From: Microbacterium oxydans
GTDB taxonomy: Bacteria; Actinomycetota; Actinomycetes; Actinomycetales; Microbacteriaceae
Assembly (NCBI RefSeq): GCF_000956405.1
Contig: NZ_JYIV01000013.1
Location: forward strand, 1-64,000
Reading direction: 5' to 3'
Length of the DNA: 64,000 bases
Positions 59,646 to 64,000 of the stretch are shown here, piece after piece (the stretch's first letter is position 1; each line of letters starts with the position of its first letter). The position numbers were made by a program, and so were the translations under genes. The notes beneath the pieces were generated by a model. That model was not told where the DNA came from and did no database searches. It saw only the letters and a list, made by a program, of their open reading frames with translations.

Positions 59646-60419
59646 TCAGTGAGACGGCAGCGTCAGGATCTCCGCGCCGCCCTCGGTGATGGCGATCGTG
59701 TGCTCACTGTGCGCCGTGCGGCATCCGGTGGCGCTCCGCAGAGTCCAACCGTCGGCATCCGTGCGGAGCTCATCCGTGTCGGCCATGACCCAGGGTTCGA
59801 GTGCGAGCAGCAGGCCGGGGCGCAGCACATATCCCCTGCCCGGTCGACCGTCGTTCGCGACGTGAGGATCCTGATGCATGGTCGATCCGATGCCGTGCCC
59901 GCCGAACTCGAGGTTGATCGGGTAGCCGGCAGCACTCAGGACAGTTCCGATCGCATGGGAGAGGTCGCCGATGCGCGCCCCGGGACGCGCGACGGCAATG
60001 GCGGCGGCGAGCGCGCGCTCGGTCGTCGCGATCAGCGCCAGGTCCTCGGCGGCAGGATTCCTACCGACCACGAAGCTGATGGCCGCATCGGCGGCGACTC
60101 CTCCCAGCGTGACGGCCAGGTCGAGCGTGAGCAGATCGCCGTCGACGAGCCGATAGTCGTGGGGCATGCCATGCAACACAGCGTCGTTCACCGCCGTACA
60201 GACGTAGTGACCGAAGGGTCCGCGGCCGAACGACGGTGCGTAGTCGACATAACAGGACTCGGCACCGGCGCGCTCGATCAGCTCGCGGGCGCATCGGTCG
60301 AGGTCGAGCAGGTTCACACCGACCGCAGCACGAGCTCTCAGCTCCTGAAGCATGTCGCCGACGAGGGCGCCCGCCGCCCGTGCACGACCGAGCTCGTCGG
60401 CGTTCAGTATCTCGATCAC
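59646..60419 (-). CDS. map: Methionine aminopeptidase (type I-like M24)
   Basis: M24 metallopeptidase of 257 residues removing N-terminal Met. Metal ligands: Asp in LTLDLAVTLGGVAADAAISF (two Asp), His in GGHGIG, Glu in LALEPWV and Glu in SEHTIAI. GTG at 60419 follows GAGGGAAG. A CDYVDYAPSFGRG-like loop (SCYVDYAPSFG) replaces the usual SVNEVVCHGIP order, but CTAVNDAVLHGMP is present. Divergent from a small XRE regulator over a palindrome, which is unusual for a housekeeping map, so this may be an additional, regulated copy. Confidence 0.88.
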   Translation of the reverse strand: MIEILNADELGRARAAGALVGDMLQELRARAAVGVNLLDLDRCARELIERAGAESCYVDYAPSFGRGPFGHYVCTAVNDAVLHGMPHDYRLVDGDLLTLDLAVTLGGVAADAAISFVVGRNPAAEDLALIATTERALAAAIAVARPGARIGDLSHAIGTVLSAAGYPINLEFGGHGIGSTMHQDPHVANDGRPGRGYVLRPGLLLALEPWVMADTDELRTDADGWTLRSATGCRTAHSEHTIAITEGGAEILTLPSH

Positions 60420-60444
60420 GATCTTCCCTCGTTGCTCCAATAAC

Positions 60445-60470
60445 AATCCCGGTAATACTATCCCGGGATT
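60445..60470. promoter_or_regulatory. Inverted repeat between map and XRE genes
   Basis: AATCCCGG (60445-60452) and CCGGGATT (60463-60470) form an 8-bp inverted repeat with a 10-base AT-rich spacer that contains TAATACTAT. It ends 4 bases before the regulator start. Confidence 0.65.
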
Positions 60471-60473
60471 AGA

Positions 60474-60764
60474 ATGGTCGCCATGATGGTCCGCCTGCCC
60501 CTCAGCCCCGAAGACATCGAACGCGGTGAGCGCCTCGGTGTCGTCCTGCGTCGGGCGCGCGGAGATCGGTCGATGCTGTCGGTCGCGCTGGAAGCCGGAA
60601 TCTCCCCCGAGACGCTGCGGAAGATCGAGTCGGGGCGCGTGGCAACGCCTGCCTTCTCGACGATCGCAGCCGTGACCGACGTGCTGGGCCTCTCCCTGGA
60701 CGCGGTGTGGGCGGAGATCGGTTCTCACACAGACAGCGGCCGCGCGCCGAGCATCGCCTCCTGA
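60474..60764 (+). CDS. XRE-family helix-turn-helix protein
   Basis: Small regulator of 96 residues. LGVVLRRARGDRSMLSVALE, then AGISPETLRKIESGRVATPA is the helix-turn-helix, followed by FSTIAAVTDVLGLSLDAVWAE. ATG at 60474; 60483 and 60486 are alternatives. Essentially a single DNA-binding domain. It probably binds the inverted repeat and controls itself and the divergent methionine aminopeptidase. Confidence 0.87.
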   Translation: MVAMMVRLPLSPEDIERGERLGVVLRRARGDRSMLSVALEAGISPETLRKIESGRVATPAFSTIAAVTDVLGLSLDAVWAEIGSHTDSGRAPSIAS

Positions 60765-60904
60765 CCCGCGCCAGCGCTTCATCCGCGATCAGCCGTCCGA
60801 GTCGAGTTCCCTCGCGCACACGCCCGACTGTCGCGCAAGCCCGGTGACGCACACAGGAAGACGTGGTTAGCTCTGGGAGTTGTCGACTTGGGGGAGTGAG
60901 ACGT

Positions 60905-62539
60905 TTGTCACAGAGTGATCGGCCGGAGAAGAACAGCAGCGACACCGGCAACATCCGTGTGAGCGTGATCGTGCCGGTATGGCGACCGGGCCCCTCGTTC
61001 GACGACCTCATCGCGTCACTCGACCGACAGAGCCTGGGCACCGCGTCGTTCGAGGTGCTGCTGTGCGACGACGGCTCCGGCGAGCCCACGGCTGCCCGAT
61101 TGGCCGACATCGCCCGCGATCGGCCGCACGTGCGCGTACTGTCGCTGGAGCATTCCGGATGGCCTGGCATGCCTCGCAATCATGGGGTCGATGCGGCTCG
61201 TGGAACCTACGTGCAGTTCGTCGATCAGGACGACTACCTGTTCGACCGTGCGCTCGAGAAGCTGTCCGACTATGCAGACCTGCACTCCTCCGATGTGATC
61301 GTCGGCAAGGAGGTGGGCATCGGCCGCCGCCTTCCGAGCCGGATCTTCAGCCACGACATCCCGAACGCCGTCCTCGGAACCGACCCGCTGCTCGAGATGC
61401 TCACGCCGCACAAGATGTTCCGGACGTCGTTCCTGCGGGCCAACGGCATCCGCTTCCCCGAGGGCAAGGTGCGGCTGGAAGACCACCTCTTCGTGATGCA
61501 GGCGTACTTCGCGGCCTCGACGATCTCCGTCCTGGGGAGCGAGCCGTGCTACGCCTGGGTCAAGGAGCCCGGCAGCGCGAGTTCTTCGCGCATCGACCCG
61601 GAGTCGTACTTCCCGCACCTTGAAACGGTGCTCGACCTCGTCGAAGCGCACACCGAGCCGGGAAAGCTCCGCGATCGCCTTCTTCGGCACTGGTTCCGAG
61701 GCAAGATCCTCAAGCGGCTCTCGGGCCGACAGATGGCCAGGTACCCCGACGACTACCGGGAACGCCTGCTCGATGTGGTCACGCCGCTGGTGCAGGAGCA
61801 TTTCGGCCCCGGCGTCGATGCCGGCCTCGGGTTCCCCCACCGGATCCGCGCAGCTCTGCTGCGCGCCGGGCGACGTGACGACCTGCTGGAGCTGGCGCGT
61901 TTCGAATCCGAGATCACATGTCGCGCCGTCGTGACCGAGGTGCACTGGTCTCGCGGTGGCGGTCTGCACTTCACGATCCGCGTGACCCTCACGAGAGCGG
62001 GTGAAGACGCGTTCGTCTTCGAAACCACGACCGAGCAGTCGGCGGACCCCGCATCCGGAGCCGCACGCTCCAAGAAGGTCACGCGGCTCATCTCGCTCCC
62101 GGCCTCGACGACCGAGAGACTCCCGGAGGACCTCGTGATCGCCAACCGCGAGCTTCGCAACGATCGGGTCGACCTCTTCCTCCGCGATCGCGATACCGGT
62201 GCCGAGCGCCGTCTCGGAGGTCGACTTCCCCGCAAGCTCGACTCCGCCCGAGTGGCGATCGACCCCGTGAAGGTGTTCGGACCGGATGACACCTCCCGCG
62301 GGGGCGCGCTGACCGTGAAGGTCCGACATGCGGGGTGGACTTTCGAGACACCGCTCGAAGCCTCCCCTGCCGTGCTTGCCCGCGCCGGACGGTCTCCGCT
62401 GCTGGCAGGCCGCTCCTGCACCCTCGTAGCGACCGACAAGGGCACGGTCGAACTGCGCCGCGAGTGGCCTGGCGGCCGGATGAAGGACCTCACCGGACGT
62501 GCTGTCCGTCGCGTGCGCGCTCTGACCAGGAAGAGCTGA
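60905..62539 (+). CDS. Family 2 glycosyltransferase
   Basis: Inverting GT-A glycosyltransferase of 544 residues, probably cytoplasmic at the membrane. RVSVIVPVWRPGPSFDDLIA begins the fold; LLCDDGSGEPT and the DXD-like FVDQDDYLFD near 96-105 bind nucleotide sugar and metal. The C-terminal 230 residues are a beta-rich domain of the kind found in teichoic-acid or capsule transferases (my reading). TTG at 60905 is chosen because GGGGAG lies 8 bases upstream; the GTG at 60863 has poor spacing. No wall-polymer genes are next to it. Confidence 0.87.
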   Translation: MSQSDRPEKNSSDTGNIRVSVIVPVWRPGPSFDDLIASLDRQSLGTASFEVLLCDDGSGEPTAARLADIARDRPHVRVLSLEHSGWPGMPRNHGVDAARGTYVQFVDQDDYLFDRALEKLSDYADLHSSDVIVGKEVGIGRRLPSRIFSHDIPNAVLGTDPLLEMLTPHKMFRTSFLRANGIRFPEGKVRLEDHLFVMQAYFAASTISVLGSEPCYAWVKEPGSASSSRIDPESYFPHLETVLDLVEAHTEPGKLRDRLLRHWFRGKILKRLSGRQMARYPDDYRERLLDVVTPLVQEHFGPGVDAGLGFPHRIRAALLRAGRRDDLLELARFESEITCRAVVTEVHWSRGGGLHFTIRVTLTRAGEDAFVFETTTEQSADPASGAARSKKVTRLISLPASTTERLPEDLVIANRELRNDRVDLFLRDRDTGAERRLGGRLPRKLDSARVAIDPVKVFGPDDTSRGGALTVKVRHAGWTFETPLEASPAVLARAGRSPLLAGRSCTLVATDKGTVELRREWPGGRMKDLTGRAVRRVRALTRKS

Positions 62540-62625
62540 CGCTCCCCCGCCACCCCGGCCGCCACGGGCGACGATCCCCACGAGCGACACCCCGGCCGGC
62601 GGGCACAGCGCTCCAGCCGACAGCG

Positions 62626-63873
62626 TCACTGGAGGGCCGCTCGTGCGACAGCGCGCATCGCGGGGCTGATCGACCCGTACTCGCCCGGCGATGAGAGCGC
62701 GCACAGGCTTTCGATCACCCGATGCACCCCAGCCGGATCGCCCGCGCGCCAGACGCTGCCGCCCAGATGCGCCCGCGGAGACCACTCGGAGAATCGTCCA
62801 TCACCGCGCCCCTCCTCCACCGCAGCCTCCCCTCGCGCCACGACGGCGAACAGCTCGTCGAAGGTCGAGGCGGATCCGTCGGCGACAGCCAGCAGGGCGA
62901 GGGTGACCGCACGCGGCCAGCCGCTGGGGAACAGCCTCTCCCTCCCCAGCGCCCGCACGCCATCGATGATCCGCAGGAACGCCCGCACCTCACCGTCGGC
63001 CAGTGCTCGCCCGAGGTGCGTGACGACGATGCAGCCACGCAGCCGACGTATCGCCTTCGTCCGTCGCGCCAGCGACGCGAGAGCATCGACCGGGTCGGGA
63101 AGGCCGGGGACCGCCACGGCCGGCCAGTCGAGAGCGTCGACGGCGTCGGAGACGATCGCGCGGGGCAGCCACCCGGCGGCCGGATCCTGGTCGACGCCGT
63201 CGGGGTCGACCCTCGTCACGAGAGTCCGGATGCCGGCCGTCGCCATCTCCGCGATCTCGGAGCCCGCCGCGGTCTCGTCGAACGGCACCGCGTCGATCAG
63301 CCGCGCATCGTCGAGGTGCGCGAGGAGGGCAAGGCGCCGAGCGGGAGACAGCCCGTCGCACAGTGCGGCCAGGGGCGAGAACGGACGGAGAGCATCGCCG
63401 GCCACTCCCCACGCCGCGGGGTCGAGGCGCGGCTGGACCAGGCCGAAACGCTGCGCGAGCTCGATCCCCACATGCTCCGCCCGGAAAGCCGGCCGCTGCG
63501 TCTGCCACTCCGTCGAGGGGTGCGCGGTCACCGGGTCGGATCCTGGCTCGATCACGGTGACCCGCGGGTCCCCCATCCGCGTCGCATAAGGTCCGCTGAT
63601 CGCCACGTCCACCACGTCAGCGACGCCGGGGACAGGCACCTGTTGCGTCGGAGTTCTCCACACGCAGAGGTCGATGAGTGGCGACCGATCCGCGTCCGAT
63701 TCGAGCTCGGGCGCTTCCGGTTCGAGCCCGAGACTCAGGCGATATGCCTCGATCAGCCAGTAGGAAGGGGCATCGCGCGGGACACCGATGACGCGGGTGA
63801 GCTCGGGGCATCCTGCGACCGACATCTCGACATGAAGTGCCCACGTGACGTGGACGTGCTCGGAGAGGTTCAT
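62626..63873 (-). CDS. Hypothetical protein
   Basis: Protein of 415 residues, no family recognised with confidence. N-terminal half is mixed alpha/beta with HVHVTWALHVEMSVAGCPEL and VIGVPRDAPSYWLIEAYRLS, faintly like the beginning of plasmid pRiA4b ORF-3-type domains. The C-terminal half is helical (LARRTKAIRRLRGCIVVTHL, GRALADGEVRAFLRIIDGV). No signal peptide or membrane segment. Codon use matches its neighbours. ATG at 63873. The remaining 127 bases to the window end show no supported gene. Confidence 0.7.
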   Translation of the reverse strand: MNLSEHVHVTWALHVEMSVAGCPELTRVIGVPRDAPSYWLIEAYRLSLGLEPEAPELESDADRSPLIDLCVWRTPTQQVPVPGVADVVDVAISGPYATRMGDPRVTVIEPGSDPVTAHPSTEWQTQRPAFRAEHVGIELAQRFGLVQPRLDPAAWGVAGDALRPFSPLAALCDGLSPARRLALLAHLDDARLIDAVPFDETAAGSEIAEMATAGIRTLVTRVDPDGVDQDPAAGWLPRAIVSDAVDALDWPAVAVPGLPDPVDALASLARRTKAIRRLRGCIVVTHLGRALADGEVRAFLRIIDGVRALGRERLFPSGWPRAVTLALLAVADGSASTFDELFAVVARGEAAVEEGRGDGRFSEWSPRAHLGGSVWRAGDPAGVHRVIESLCALSSPGEYGSISPAMRAVARAALQ

Positions 63874-64000
63874 CCGCGCAACGCTAGGTCGTCCGCAGCA
63901 TCATCTCAGGACCCGAACCCACCGATTGTCGAGAACTCGACGAAGCCGTCTTCAGTGCAGAAGAGTTGCGACCACGAGCCCTGGGCAGGCGCGATCTATC

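Noticed and set aside
63909..63995. Short minus-strand frame at the window end that reads plausibly as a protein C-terminus
   Set aside because: A TAG lies directly upstream in the same frame within the window, leaving fewer than 30 codons and no start.

Overview
The window is very GC-rich chromosomal DNA with tightly packed genes, many four-base start/stop overlaps (ATGA or GTGA) and frequent GTG/TTG starts. The gene content (DUF3516 helicase, DUF7882-like small protein, siderophore-interacting protein, thermolysin-family protease without a signal peptide) points to an actinobacterium of the family Microbacteriaceae, probably Microbacterium or a close relative. No rRNA, tRNA, CRISPR array, phage or transposase was seen.

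Layout. 1-11.3 kb: a helicase, then a carbohydrate-use block (aldo/keto reductase, 2-hydroxyacid dehydrogenase, sugar ABC transporter, LacI regulator, aldehyde dehydrogenase, ThuA-like protein). A 15-16 bp operator recurs at four promoter-proximal places and appears to make the block one LacI regulon. The solute-binding protein gene of the transporter carries an in-frame amber codon at codon 61.

11.3-25.2 kb: the most interesting region. A minus-strand operon (19163 down to 11287) starts with a 32-codon precursor peptide gene and continues, each gene overlapping the next by 4 bases from the second gene on, with an E1-like leader-binding protein, an S15-type peptidase, a YcaO cyclodehydratase, a SagB-like oxidoreductase and two half ABC exporters. 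Diverging from it is a plus-strand operon: beta-propeller protein, prolyl-oligopeptidase-type peptidase, and a FecCD/FecE/FecB-type metal-chelate importer. A 19-bp Fur/Zur-type palindrome sits between the two. I read this as a metal-responsive ribosomal peptide (RiPP) pathway coupled to uptake, possibly a RiPP metallophore.

25.2-30.9 kb: a RelE/Phd toxin-antitoxin pair, a VOC protein, and a van-like set (D-Ala ligase, alanine racemase, VanY-type carboxypeptidase, divergent response regulator and histidine kinase). 30.9-35.3 kb: a long SDR with a zinc ribbon, small unknown proteins, and a protealysin-like protease with its emfourin-type inhibitor. 35.3-40.1 kb: a second siderophore uptake locus with a clear DtxR/IdeR-type box. 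40.1-43.5 kb: RNase HI, two membrane proteins and a lipoprotein amine oxidase whose FAD motifs are in circularly permuted order.

43.7-51.5 kb: small regulator/enzyme pairs (ArsR-SRPBCC twice, MarR-SDR, a MarR cluster), most with visible palindromic operators. 51.7-64 kb: MFS exporter, NAD(P)-binding protein with a repeat-derived tail, BCCT betaine transporter, AarF kinase, PadR regulator, methionine aminopeptidase with XRE regulator, a family 2 glycosyltransferase and an unknown protein. Two repeat families are spread over the window: an 18-bp modular repeat (four loci, two of them in frame inside proteins) and a long covarying hairpin (two loci).
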